From: Caenorhabditis elegans | Taxonomy: Eukaryota > Nematoda > Chromadorea > Rhabditida > Rhabditidae | DNA: 64,000 nucleotides | Reading direction: 5' to 3' | Assembly: GCF_000002985.6 (NCBI RefSeq) | Contig: NC_003283.11 | Span: forward strand, 19,903,501-19,967,500 | In this document: in pieces, positions 37,901-49,500 of the stretch | How the letters are laid out: each line of letters opens with the position of its first letter | How positions within the stretch are numbered: the stretch's first letter is position 1 | Notes under the pieces: generated by a model | What the model was told of the DNA's origin: nothing | Databases searched by the model: none | Seen by the model: only the letters and a program-made list of their open reading frames with translations | Position numbers and translations under genes: made by a program

Positions 37901-40900
37901 TCGAATAGCAAAACGTTTCCCTAAACTGTTAACTCCAAATGCATTTGCGTCGCGCCTAGGCTCTATTCCATTCGACACCCTCTTCCCCCCAACTTGACCT
38001 CCCGGGCTATAGCTGGTCCAACTGGTCATTTTACTTATTTGTTCACACATCATTTTATTTACTTTATTTTTTATCTTCCGGTGTAGCTCTTTCTTGTGAC
38101 AAATAAACAATATTATTACTAACAACATTATTACTAATACCTAACAATATTATTATTATTTACTAACACTAATATTATTAATTACTAATAACATTATTAC
38201 TAATGCCTAACAATATTATTATTATTTACTAATAATATTATTATCATTTACTAACACCAATATTATTAATTACTAACAATATTACCATTATTCACTAACA
38301 ACTTTATTATTAATTACTAACACTAATATTTCTATTTACTAACACTAATATTATTGATTACTAATTTTAATTTCAATTATCCAGTCTAAACTACGAATTT
38401 CCTTATATATGCATTTGCCGATTTTTCATGAAACAAAAATCGATTGCTATAAGTTTATTTTTTCGAATGTTTGAATTCTATACTTTAAAACAATTTAATA
38501 ACAACATTGGTTTCAAAATCGTAATATTCTCTTCAAAATTACGATTTTCACTTCAATTTTTGAATTTTCCACACTTTTTAATGATTTTTTTTTCAATTTT
38601 TTTCAATTTTAAGCTACCTAACAATTTTGAGCAACCACCGGCTCAAAAAGAACGTCTGTCCATCCATTTGAGCCGACAAATTCGACTTTGTTCGTCCAGG
38701 ATCTGCCATTAAAACGTGAATATTCGTATCGGAAAGCCTCTCAGAGAGCTCTTTCGTAAAAAGAGCCGACGCCAGTTTCGAGTGCTTGTAAATCTCATAT
38801 CCATCGAATTTTTTCCCGGCGTTTTCTGAGTTGAAATCCGCCAAATTTAGGTCACACTTTCGATCGATAATATTCGAATTTAGAAATACAATTCGGACGG
38901 GATTCGGCTGGGCGAGGAGCTTGTCCAAGAGGAGTCCGGTGAGCAAAAAGCTTCCCAGGTGATTTGTGGCGATGGTTTTTTCGATTCCATCCTGCAAAAA
39001 AAGATTGGGAATTTTTCAGTGTGAAAATTTGAATTTTTGAGTGAAAATTTGAATTTTTCAGTGTGAAAATTTGAATTTTTCAGTGAAAATTGGGAATTTT
39101 TAAGTGAAAATTTGAATTTTTAAGTGAAAATTTGAATTTTTAAGTGAAAATTTGAATTTTTAAGTGAAAATGTGATTTTTTAAGTGAAAATGTGATTTTT
39201 TAGTGAAAATTGGGTATTTTTAAGTGAAAATTTGAATTTTTGAGTGAAGATTGGGAATTTTTAAGTGAAAATTTGAATTTTTGAGTGAAAATTGGGTATT
39301 TTTAAATGAAAATTTGAATTTTTAAGTGAAAATTTGAATTTTTAAGTGAAAATTTGAATTTTTCAGTGTGAAAATGTGATTTTTTACGAAATTTTTCACT
39401 TAAAAATTGAAATTTCGTGTCGAAAATCCATTTTTACTCAAAAAATTTAGAAATTTGGCGATTTTTGGTTACTGTAGCCTCAAAATCTCCGCATACACCA
39501 GGCTACAGTAACCCAAGACACCAGATTTTACGACAATTTGCACAAAAAATCGAAAAAATAGAATTTTTGGGTAATTTGTCATGAGAAATCTGAATTTTTT
39601 ACGATTTTTCTTTAAAAAAAACCAGTTTTCGCCGTTTTTAGTGCTGAAAAATGGGAATTTCGGCGAATTTTCAAATTTTCATGAAAAAATCCAAAGTTTT
39701 CACGATTTTTAATTTAAAAATTAGGAAATTTCGGTGTTTTTAGTGCGAAAATGTGATTTTTTGGTTTTTGGGGTACTGTCACCCCAAAAGTCCGCAAACA
39801 CCCGGCTATAGTAACCCAAAACACCAGATTTTACGACAATTTGCACTAAAAGCCTTTTTTATTCAAAAAAAACTAGTTTTCAGGTAAAAACACAGAAATT
39901 TTCATGATTTTTACCTGAAAAATTGTGCTGTTTTCAGTGCAAAAAAGTCATTTTTCCGAGTTTTTGGGTTACTGTAGCTCCAAAAGTGTCCGCAAACACC
40001 GAGCTACAGTAACCCAAAACACAAGATTTGACGGAAAAATACACTAAAAGCCCATTTTAGTCCCAAAAAATTAATTTTCAGGGAGAAAAACAGAAATTTT
40101 CATGATTTTTATCTGAAAAATCGAAAAATTAAGGTGTTTTCACAGTGAAAAAGTGATTTTTCGTTTTTTGGGGTTACCGTAGCTCCAAAAGTCCGCAACC
40201 ACCAAAGCTACAGTAACCCAATACTCCAGATTTCACGACAATTTGCACTAAAATTCAAAATTTTCGGTGGAAAATCAAGATTTTTCGTTTTTTTCCGGAA
40301 AAAAAAGTCATTATTTTCGTAAAAAATCGGAAAGTATGGGGCATTTTCCGTAATTTTTCACTTTTTCCATCAAAAATGACCCAGAAATTCGAATTTTCCA
40401 TCAAAATTCTCGTTTTTGGACATTTTTTATCGAGAAAACTCGAAAAAAAAAACCGATTTTCACCAAAAAATAACCCAGAAAATCGAATTATTAGGTCAAA
40501 AACCGCGAAATTTTGAATTTTCAGGCTAAAAAAGCGAATTTTTACTTTATTTACAGCCCGTTCACTCTGCATCATCGCCGCATTATGCACAATTCCATCA
40601 ATTCGATCCAATTCGAATTTTCCTTTGGACAACTTTTGGACAAACGTTCGGATACTGTCAAAATCTTCCAAATCGCATTGACGGCAGTATACCTGGAAAC
40701 AATCAGGGATTTTTTGGGGAAAATTAGCGAAAAAAAAACACAAAAATCGGTGAAAAATGAGCATTTTTCAGCTCAAAATTGACTTTTTTCTCATTTTTTC
40801 CAGATTTTCACTCGAAAAACCGGCAAATTGACATTTTGCCGTTTTTTAACTGAAAATTCGTAAGTTTTACAAAATTCTGTGAACAATGCGATTTTTAGAC

Positions 40901-43117
40901 ATTTTTCGAGCCGGAAATGAATTTTAATTGTATTTTCCTGACAGTCGGCTGAAAAATACATTTTTCGCAATTTTTGCCCTTTTTTAACTGAAAATTCGTA
41001 AATTTCTAGGATTTTTTACAGGAAAACTCATATTTTTCATCAAAAAACTGGTTAAAAATGCAATTTTCCAGCTCAAATCGATGAAAACTTCTGTTTTTCA
41101 GCTTCAAATTGCCATTTTTATCGAGAAAATCGTCGGAAATTCACAATTTTCGGGTAAAAATTGAGTTTAATTCAAATTTTTGCCAATTTTCACTCAAAGT
41201 TTCGTGAAAAATGGGATTTTTAGACATTTTTTTCCAATAAAAATGAGCCTTTTTGAGCGAAAAATCGATTTTTAGAGCGAAAAAAATCGATTTTTTGACA
41301 TTTTTCGAGCCGAAAATGAATTTTAATCGGATTTTCCTGAGAAATCTGTTGAAAAATGCAATTTTCCAGCTCGAAATTGACATTTTTTGCAATTTTTCCG
41401 GTTTTTTAACTGAAAATTCCTAATTTTTTAGGATTTTTACAGGAAAACTCATATTTTTCCACAAAAGACAGGTCAAAAATGCGATTTTCCAGCTCAAATC
41501 GGTGAAAATTTCTGTTTTTCAACTCCAAATTGCTGTATTTATCGAGAAAATCGTCGGAAAATTGCAATTTTCGGGTAAAAAGTGGATTTTAATCGATTTT
41601 TGCCGATTTTCACACAAAATTTCGTGAAAAATGCGATTTTTCAGCAAAATTAGCCGATTTATAGCCATTTTTCCGGGTAAAAATCGATTTTTAACCGAAT
41701 TTTGGTGAAAAATTCAATTTTTCAGCTCATTTTCGTCCGAATCGTCTCGAATTCCAACCTGCTTGTTCCTGGTATTCAGGACAATATCCCGGCGAACTTG
41801 AACGCATTTCTCGCGATTCCGGCAAGCCATAATGACACGTGCATTACGTTTTGCCAGTTCTTCTGCAGTCGCCTGGCCGATGCCTGAGGTGGCACCGGTT
41901 ACGATGTACGTTTTGCCGGCAAGATCCTCGTGAAGATCGTATTTGGTGCCTGATTGGGTTGAGCTGGAAGTGGAAAAAGTGAAAATTTAGGTGTTTTTAG
42001 TGGAAAAATGGCGAAAAAAGCTTGAAAATTGGGCTCGCAGCGCCCGAAAACGTGTAGTTTGTAGTCTAAGCAGCGCCCAAAACTTGTAGTTTGTAGTTTA
42101 GCAGCGCCCAAAACTTGTAGTTTGTAGTTTAGCAGCGCCCAAAACTTGTAGTTTGTAGTTTAGCAGCGCCCAAAACTTGTAGTTTGTAGTCTTAGCAGCG
42201 CCCAAAACTTGTAGTTTGTAGTTTAGCAGCGCCCAAAACTTGTAGTTTGTAGTTTAGCAGCGCCCAAAACTTGTAGTTTGTAGTCTTAGCAGCGCCCAAA
42301 ATTGAATTAGCAGCGCCCAAAACTTGTAGTTTGTAGTTTTAGCAGCGCCCAAATCTTGTAGTTAGTAGTTTAGCAGCGCCCAAATCTTGTAGTTTGTAGT
42401 TTTAGCAGCGCCCAAAATTGAATTAGCAGCGCCCAAAAAATTGTAGTTTGTAGTTTAGCAGCGCCCAAAAACGTGTTTTTTGATCAATTTTTCGTGTAAA
42501 AACTCAATTTTTTCGCTGAAAATTCGATTTTTTGCACAAAATTTCAATTTTTGACCAATTTTCATCAGAAAACACCTAGTTTTTGATCATTTCGCAGTAA
42601 ATTTGAGGAAAAATTGGATTTTTTTAAAGAGAAACGATCTATAAAATTAAGATGACGTGGATTAGTGGAAAAAACCGCTTTCGGTAGGTTTTTCGGGAAA
42701 AATGAAGAGTTTTGAAGCATTTTTGACGAAAAATCGATTTTTTCAGAATAAATTTCATTTTCATTCGGTTTTTTCTGGGTGAAAATTGAACTAAACCGAA
42801 TTTTTGATCAGTTTTCTGTGAGAAATCGAGAAAATTTCCTTGAAAAGACAAATTTCAGAGCTAAAAACTAAATTTCCCGTGTTAAAATCGATTTTCCGGC
42901 TGAAAATTTAATTTTCAATCGAAATTTATCGATTTTCATATTTTTATCGGATAAATGTGATTTTTTCCGCTGAATTTCTGGTTTTTGACGCATTTTCTCC
43001 GGATTTTCAATCGAAAACTTACTCCCAAACGTGGTATCCACCATAGGCGAGCCCAAAAGCCGAAAATCCGACAGACCAAGGGGAGGTTAAGCCCTGAATC
43101 AGGCGGCGGCCAGCCAT
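31981..43117 (-). CDS. short-chain dehydrogenase/reductase, retinol-dehydrogenase type
   Basis: NAD(P)-dependent oxidoreductase; substrate unknown. Six minus-strand exons: 43117-43023, 41963-41759, 40692-40555, 38991-38618, 32698-32600, 32215-31981; 381 residues. Motifs: an N-terminal hydrophobic stretch ([13 protein letters not shown]), cofactor loop [15 protein letters not shown] (IVHNAAMM), [10 protein letters not shown], catalytic YKHSK, then PGRTKSNLS and a C-terminal LWNVS typical of the RDH/WWOX-like group. Two donors were chosen for phase: exon 4 ends before GTAGCT and exon 5 before GTACGG, giving KIVSFGMG and LFIDRERH. The start is preceded by TTTCAGAAGAA, a probable trans-splice acceptor. 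Intron 4 is 5.9 kb and contains two LINEs on the opposite strand. The last 60 residues, rich in E, T and G, are not family-conserved. Confidence 0.88.
32220..32400. repeat. GAAAATTTGAATTTTTAAGT tandem repeat
   Basis: Nine copies of a 20-bp unit in the last dehydrogenase intron. Confidence 0.85.
32851..32956. repeat. TAACACTAATATTATTAAT repeat, left block
   Basis: Short tandem copies of a roughly 22-bp AT-rich unit immediately before the first LINE. Further blocks lie between the LINEs (36691-36762) and after the second (38103-38372). Confidence 0.85.
33026..33724 (+). CDS. LINE ORF1 protein
   Basis: 232 residues from the ATG at 33026, which follows the 5' tandem repeats; the open frame extends upstream without another good start. 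Landmarks: basic [10 protein letters not shown], a coiled-coil-like stretch [20 protein letters not shown] around residues 70-95, then an RNA-binding-like block [20 protein letters not shown] through [20 protein letters not shown] and [20 protein letters not shown], as in esterase-lacking CR1 ORF1 proteins. Likely an RNA-binding chaperone of the element. It ends at TAA (33722-33724), directly preceded by a slippery heptamer. Confidence 0.85.
   Translation: MELSSGSEIPRKRKYDEDDDTVFEAFGRFMETSRFLEAMKKVFEVCMPEVMEARLKPINESIEKLYVELEEQKKKLKSLELEMKNGCGEGEEKYADLKERNRSIVVRNVPESKSRNQHEKNLHDVNHFNMLLNHMNVGALPVAVYRLGSKVREDGNGRLLKVVLASSSIQKEILSKAKLLRTFDTKTHPPVYIRKSLSPVELKEQYESRRLQSKLSDPLDVNMSSPLASSKN
33715..33755 (+). 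promoter_or_regulatory. putative minus-1 ribosomal frameshift site between LINE ORF1 and ORF2
   Basis: A AAA AAC at 33715-33721 is in the correct phase of ORF1, with the ORF1 stop TAA as the next codon. A minus-1 slip continues at 33721 directly in the ORF2 frame. Ten bases downstream an imperfect hairpin is possible: CAGT (33732-33735) with ACTG (33752-33755) and ATAG (33740-33743) with CTAT (33747-33750). ORF2 has no ATG near its start. Confidence 0.5.
33721..36492 (+). pseudogene. LINE ORF2 (endonuclease plus reverse transcriptase) with one in-frame TGA
   Basis: Frame open from 33706 and continuous to 36492 except TGA at 35029-35031. The endonuclease (33784-34430) shows [37 protein letters not shown] and SSDHNTIKF. 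The reverse transcriptase (35100-36000) shows [36 protein letters not shown] (motif A), [14 protein letters not shown] (motif B) and [10 protein letters not shown] (catalytic motif C), then [12 protein letters not shown] and [13 protein letters not shown]. All catalytic motifs are kept. The TGA falls between the endonuclease and the RT. Confidence 0.9.
36691..36762. repeat. TAACACTAATATTATTAAT repeat, middle block
   Basis: About 70 bp of the same repeat between the first LINE's tail and the truncated 5' end of the second. Confidence 0.8.
36763..38102 (+). mobile_element. 5'-truncated CR1-type LINE with one frameshift
   Basis: Begins inside the reverse transcriptase ([20 protein letters not shown]). 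Motif [17 protein letters not shown], motif [15 protein letters not shown] and motif [10 protein letters not shown] are all intact. Near the CCCCC run at about 37624-37628 the frame shifts by one base; the C-terminal part then continues in another frame (from about 37629) through [20 protein letters not shown] to stop at 37995-37997. A short 3' UTR ends near GACAAATAAACAATA. It is a different family from the first LINE, judged by sequence. Confidence 0.88.
38103..38372. repeat. TAACACTAATATTATTAAT repeat, right block
   Basis: About 270 bp of irregular repeats (CTAACAATATTATTATTTA, ATTACTAACACTAATATT) after the second LINE, still inside dehydrogenase intron 4. Confidence 0.85.
39005..39390. 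repeat. GAAAATTTGAATTTTTAAGT tandem repeat
   Basis: About 18 copies of a 20-bp unit, starting 14 bp upstream of dehydrogenase exon 4 on the minus strand. Confidence 0.85.
39460..40250. repeat. four hairpin repeats in dehydrogenase intron 3
   Basis: Copies near 39460, 39765, 39965 and 40150, each with GGTTACTGTAGC or a variant, CCGCAAACACC, CTACAGTAACCCAA, CCAGATTTTACGACAATTTG. Shorter variants of the element at 13636-18000. Confidence 0.8.
42040..42475. repeat. GCAGCGCCCAAAA/TTGTAGTTTGTAGT minisatellite
   Basis: About 13 units of AGCAGCGCCCAAAACTTGTA plus GTTTGTAGTTT, some with an AATTG insert. Dehydrogenase intron 1. Opposite orientation to the array at 29650-30545. Confidence 0.92.
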
Positions 43118-43448
43118 TTCTTCTGAAACCTAGAATTTTTGGCCTAATTCAAGTCTGAAACAATTTTTTTTGAAAAAAAAAATACAAAACCGCAGACTTG
43201 TTACTGTAATTTTTGAGTTTTAGAGCTTACTTACAACATTTTAAATTAATTTTTCGCGTTATTTAAATAATAAATACACATAGAAAAAAAACAAATAAAT
43301 TATAAATTATAAATTGTCTACCCTCTGGAATCGATAAAAATCGATCAAAAATACATTAAAATTCAAAAAAAAAACGGGAAAAATAGGGAAAAATAAAGAA
43401 AACCAGTAGAATTTGGTGGGAAAAGTCAAAAAACTGAAAAATCGACGT

Positions 43449-45590
43449 CTAGACAAGCTTCTTGGCCTCGAAAAATCCACGAAGATGACGCATTTGCCAG
43501 GCACCGGTGATGGCAAGAACGACGACCTGAAAAATTGCAAAATTTATCGATTTTCAGCACAAAATTCGGCAATTTACTTGAGCAATAGACCAGTAGAAAA
43601 CTCGCGAATTGGTAGATTCAGAAGTTTGACGGAATCTCTCTTCACGATATCTTTGATAATTCTGTTCTTTTGTGATTTGGTCGACTTGGTCCAAAAGTTG
43701 ACGAATACGGAGTTGAAGCTCGTTCAGCTTGTCCTTTTGGGCGATCTGGAAGAAAATTCGGTGATTTTTGGGTGAAAATGTGGAAATTTTGCGCCAAATT
43801 TGTAGTTTGTAGTGTTAGCAGCGCAAAAATGTTGAAAATTTGAAGGAAAATGGGTTTCGCAGCGCCAAAAAGTTGTAGTTTGTAGTTTAGTAGCGCCCAA
43901 AACTTGTAGTTTGTAGTTTAGCAGCGCAAAAATGTTGAATTAGCAGCGCCCAAAACTTGTAGTTTGTAGTTTTAGCAGCGCCCAAAATTTTTTTTATCAC
44001 AAAATTAGTGTTTTTGCATGAAATTACATGTTTTTGATCTATTTTCGAGTGAAAACTCAATTTTTCACTGAAAATACGATTTTTTTGCACAGAATTTTAA
44101 TTTTTTGACCAATTTTCATCAGAATGAGCCTGGTTTTTGATAATTTCACAGCAAATTTGAGGATTTTTTCGAAGAGAAATTATCTATGAAATTATGATGA
44201 CGTAGACGAAGTGAAAACGCCATTTTTTGGCAGGTTTTTCGGGAAAAATGAGTTTTGAAGCATTTTTGACGAAAAAGCGCCCAAAACTTGTAGTCTGTAG
44301 TGTTAGCAGCGCCCAAAATTGAATTAGCAGCGCCCGAAACTTGTAGTTAGTAGTTTAGCAGCGCCCAAATCTTGTAGTTTGTAGTGTTAGCAGCGCCCAA
44401 AACTTGTAGTTTGTAGTGTTAGCAGCGCCCAAATTGAATTAGCAGCGCCCAATATGAATTAGCAGCGCCCAAAATGAATTAGCAGCGCCCAAATCTTGTA
44501 GTTTGTAGTGTTAGCAGCGCCCAAAAAGTGTAGTTTGTAGTGTTAGCAGCGCCCAAAACTTGTAGTTTGTAGTTTAGCAGCGCCCAAAAAGTGTAGTTTG
44601 TAGTGTTAGCAGCGCCCAAATTGAATTAGCAGCGCCAAAAACTTGTAGTTTGTAGTCTAGCAGCGCCCAAATTGAATTAGCAGCGCCCAAATCTTGTAGT
44701 TTGTAGTTTAGCAGCGCCCAAATTGAATTCGCACCGCCCAAATCTTGTAGTTTGTAGTGTTAGCAGCGCCTAAATTGAATTAGCAGCGCCCAAATCGTGT
44801 AGTTTGTAGTCTTCGCAGCGCCCAAAATTGAATTAGCAGCGCCCAAATCGTGTAGTTTGTAGTTTTAGCAGCGCCCAAAACTTGTAGTTTGTAGTTTTAG
44901 CAGCGCCCAACTTCAAATTGGTGAAACTTTGCATTTTTTAAGTGAAAAATTCGATAAAAAACTGATTTACAGCTGTTGTCAGCCTAAAAAATCAGTTTTT
45001 CAGAGCTTTTTTCACGATATTCATCAATTTTCATCCTAATATCTCCATTTTCAAGCGTTTTTTCTCGATTTTCGTCCAATTTTCGCTCTTCTTCTACCTG
45101 AGCATAGTCCTGAGCGTGATCTCCGGCCTGAATATCAAGATGAACACGAAGTTGGGCTCCGTTGAACCACGCAGTACTGTTGGAATAGATACAAATGACG
45201 TGCTCTCCTGGAGTATTCGATGTGAAAGTGAAACGGCCTTCGGCGGTGTACAATTTCGAAAGAATAACCTGAAAAATCGGGGTTTTTGGCTTAAAAATTG
45301 AGAAATTTCTGCGAAAACCTTGTCCTCTGGATCCTTAACCTCGACGTGCATTCCAATATTCGGATAATCTCCGTATCCCTTCGTATTTGGGTCGTATAAT
45401 TGTACTTTGTAGTTTCCGGTCACCTAAAATATTGTTTTTTTTTGTGATTTTTCCGAATTTTTGAGCCTAGAAATACCATAGTCTCGTCTGGAATCTCCTC
45501 GATAAAGCATTTCTTCTCAGTTTCCGCAATATGGAAGTAGAGAGAATCGGCGTAGGTGGCCAAGCTAAGAAGTGCGATGAGAAGACGCAT
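43449..45590 (-). CDS. tmed-4: TMED/p24 family cargo receptor
   Basis: p24 proteins cycle between ER and Golgi in COPI/COPII vesicles and select cargo. Five minus-strand exons: 45590-45477, 45423-45319, 45268-45098, 43745-43578, 43526-43449; 211 residues, standard for the family. Signal peptide [20 protein letters not shown] domain from [20 protein letters not shown] to [19 protein letters not shown]; coiled coil [35 protein letters not shown] before the membrane segment; tail ending FFEAKKLV with the diaromatic ER-exit and KKxx retrieval signals. Intron 3 contains a 1.1-kb minisatellite. It lies 331 bp upstream of the dehydrogenase start on the same strand. Symbol from recognition. Confidence 0.94.
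43795..44910. repeat. GCAGCGCCCAAAA/TTGTAGTTTGTAGT minisatellite in tmed-4 intron 3
   Basis: Two arrays (about 43795-43990 and 44275-44910) of the same unit, many with AATTGAATT or AATATGAATT spacers between GCGCCC boxes. Confidence 0.92.
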
Positions 45591-46511
45591 TTTCTGAAAA
45601 AAATTTGGGGATTTTGAGGGAAAAAGTTTGAAAAGTGAGGCAAAAACGAACAAAAGAGCAATTTTTAAACTCAAAAATTGAAAAAAAACACGGAAAATTT
45701 TTCTTTTATAGCGTTTTCTGCCGATTTTCTGCAATTCTCCAGCTAAATTCAAAAAAATAACACTTTCCGGCCCGAAAAATCTTAATTTTCACATTAAAAA
45801 TCAAGAAAACCACTGAAAAACTAGGAAAATAAAGGTGTTAGAGCCAAATTTCGTTTTTACCGTTTTCAGTCGATTTTCTACGATTTTTAACGATTTTCAA
45901 GCAAAAAACCAGCGAAATAGCACTTTCTGACCTCAAAAATCCCGAAAAAACAATGAAAAACTATGAAAAATCGACTTTTTTCAACAAAAATCCGCCAAAA
46001 TAAGTCCACGTTGTACTGGGTCCGCAAACACTGCGTGGTACGCAAACACCACACTTGACGACAGTTTTCTGGTTTGTTGGGTTTTTAAGTGAAAAATTGG
46101 GTAAAAGCAGTGAAAATTAGACGAAATTGAATGAAAAATTGTGAAAAATGAGTAAAGCTTTGATATAATACAGAAAAAATTTGGGAAAATTGGTTGAAAT
46201 TGAGCCAGAAAACAGAAAAATCTAAAAATTAATTAAAATTCTTCAAACATCCACATTTTTTTCCTCGTTTTCTGCAGATTATCTGAAAAATACCGTTTTA
46301 AAGATTTTTCGAATCAAAACTCATCAAATTCCATCAATTTTCACCTTAAAATTCCCCAAATCGCAAGAAAACTCGCCCCACCGCTCACCACCGCTTTTTT
46401 CATTTCCAAACAAATATTTGTGTATTTCGCAATTTTCTATAAAGCTTATCACATTTCCAAGAACGTATTTGAGTCATTTTCAGTCGAAAACCGCTCAAAA
46501 ATTGACGAAAA
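45591..46511. other. divergent tmed-4 / F-box intergenic region
   Basis: 920 bp of AT-rich sequence with a remnant of the hairpin repeat near 46010-46065. TTTTTTCAG directly precedes the tmed-4 start on the minus strand (likely trans-splice site). No other gene was seen. Confidence 0.5.
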
Positions 46512-49500
46512 ATGCCGATTTCGGAGCCAACTTGGGCAGAATTGCCGTTTCTCTTCAAATCCGCCGTCGTCGAACTGTTGCCGTACAAAAATCGGTGGGT
46601 TTTTGTTGATTTTAATGTTAAAAATTGTCTAAATTGCAAAAATCGCGCCTAAAGAAGGTCTCACAGCGATTTGTAATATTTTGCGCAACGAAATTTTTAA
46701 AAATTATATATTTTTTGAAAGTTTTGTTAAAATTAACCCAGTTTCAGCAATTTTTCACATTTTTCGTCTCAAAATCCTGTAAAAATTTGAAAAAACCTAT
46801 AAAAAACGCTCAAAATCGAATTAGCAGCGCCAAACTACAAACTACACGTTTTGGGCGCTGCTAATTCAATTTGGGCAATCTATCTCATGCTCACATTTCC
46901 CATGCACACATTTCCCATGCTGACATTTTCTCCCGTGCATACAAAATATTCCCATGCTTACGCCCAGTAGTTCGAGTACTCCCATGCCTACAATTAATTT
47001 TTCTCCTTTTTTTCCGTTCCCATGCTGACACTCCCATACATACATTTTCTCCCGTGCATACAAAATATTCTGATGCTTACATCCAGTAGTCAAAGTACTC
47101 CTATGCCTACAACTCATTTTTCCCTTTTTTTTCGTTCCCATGCTGACATTCTCATACATACATTTTCTCCCGTGCATACAAAATTCCCATGCTTACATCC
47201 AGTAGTCGAACGTTCCCATGCCGACATTCCCACACATACATTTGTTCCCATACTTACAAAAATGTATTCCCATGCCGACATGGAACAGTTTTGTGCTCCA
47301 GAAAAACACAAAGTCAATTTTTTTGCTAATTTTCATTGTATTAGGCTTACTTGACAGCTTTCAGTTACAACTGATCGCTTTTTTTTTCAAAATGCATTAG
47401 TTCTCGATTATGAACAAGGAATCGAAGAAAAATGGGGATGACTGCCTATAGAGTAAAATTTTTTTTTGCTCAAAAAAAAATTTTTTTTTTGTAAATTTTT
47501 TTTCTCTCTATTTTGTAGGATATAATTAATTCGGTGAATTCCACAACTTCAAATGTTCATATTGCTGTTTCCGTGCAGTTATGAGTTTCGCAGTGTCTTA
47601 GGAACATCCCATTTTTTGTTGCATTTTGTAGGAATTCGGAGCTATCTTATAATTTCTACAAATTAGAAAATCCATTTCGCATTATTTCATGTAACTTGAA
47701 CCTATTGCTCTTCAAAAATAGCACAGAACGAATGTTGATTCTGTTTCTTTCATTAAAAAATGTGGTACTGTGCATTTTTTCCCACTTCTACGACTTTAAA
47801 GGCGCGCGAATTTTCGCGCAATAATCTCGCCACGCGCATCCCATTGATTTGTTGAGCGCTGGCGAGACCAATGACGGGACCATTTTGTATAAATGCGCGC
47901 GCCTTTAAAGTCGTAGAAGTGGGAAAAAATGCACAGTAGCACATTTTTTAATGAAAGAAACAGAATCAACATTCGTTCTGTGCTATTTTTGAAGAGCAAT
48001 AGGTTCAAGTTACATGAAATAATGCGAAATGGATTTTCTAATTTGTAGAAATTATAAGATAGCTCCGAATTCCTACAAAATGCAACAAAAAATGGGATGT
48101 TCCTAAGACACTGCGAAACTCATAACTGCACGGAAACAGCAATATGAACATTTGAAGTTGTGGAATTCACCGAATTAATTACATCCTACAAAATAGAGAG
48201 AAAAAAAATTTACAAAAAAAAAATTTTTTTTTGAGCAAAAAAAAATTTTACTCTATAGGCAGTCATCCCCATTTTTCTTCGATTCCTTGTTCATAATCGA
48301 GAACTAATGCATTTTGAAAAAAAAAGCGATCAGTTGTAACTGAAAGCTGTCAAGTAAGCCTAATACAATGAAAATTAGCAAAAAAATTGACTTTGTGTTC
48401 TTCTGGAGCACAAAACTGTTCCATGTCGGCATGGGAATACATTTTTGTAAGTATGGGAACAAATGTATGTGTGGGAATGTCGGCATGGGAACGTTCGACT
48501 ACTGGATGTAAGCATGGGAATTTTGTATGCACGGGAGAAAATGTATGTATGAGAATGTCAGCATGGGAACGAAAAAAAAGGGAAAAATGAGTTGTAGGCA
48601 TAGGAGTACTTTGACTACTGGATGTAAGCATCAGAATATTTTGTATGCACGGGAGAAAATGTATGTATGGGAGTGTCAGCATGGGAACGGAAAAAAAGGA
48701 GAAAAATTAATTGTAGGCATGGGAGTACTCGAACTACTGGGCGTAAGCATGGGAATATTTTGTATGCACGGGAGAAAATGTCAGCATGGGAAATGTGAGC
48801 ATGGGATAGATTGCCTTCAATTTGGGCGCTGCTAACACTACAAACTACAAGTTTTGGGCGCTGCTAATTCAATTTGGGCGCTGCTAAACTACAAACTACA
48901 AGTTTTGGGCGCTGCTAATTCAATTTGGGCGCTGCTAACACTACAAACTACAAGTTTTGGGCGCTGCTAATTCAATTTGGGCGCTGCTAACACTACAAAC
49001 TACAAGTTTTGGGCGCTGCTAACACTACAAACTACAAGTTTTGGGCGCTGCTAATTCAATTTGGGCGCTGCTAAACTACAAACTACAAGTTTTGGGCGCT
49101 GCTAATTCAATTTGGGCGCTGCTAACACTACAAACTACAAGTTTTGGGCGCTGCTAACACTACAAACTACAAGTTTTGGGCGCTGCTAATTCAATTTGGG
49201 CGCTGCTAAACTACAAACTACAAGTTTTGGGCGCTGCTAATTCAATTTGGGCGCTGCTAACACTACAAACTACAAGTTTTTGGGCGCTGCTAACACTACA
49301 AACTACAAGTTTTTGGGCGCTGCTAAACTACAAACTACAAGTTTTGGGCGCTGCTAATTCAATTTTCGGCGCTGCTAAACTACAAACTACAAGTTTTGGG
49401 CGCTGCTAATTCAATTTTGGGCACTGCTAACACTACAAACTACAAGTTTTGGGCGCTGCTTAGACTACAAACTACAAGTTTTGGGCGCTGCTAATTCAAT

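Noticed and set aside
40255..40764. 169-codon minus-strand frame read as a separate gene
   Set aside because: Only 40692-40555 of it is coding (dehydrogenase exon 3); the remainder is intron read-through.
46866..48835. Repeated frames encoding MHGRK...CQHGNGKKGEK and their mirror images
   Set aside because: They come from minisatellite units in the palindrome arms and appear on both strands symmetrically; no known domain, no splice structure.
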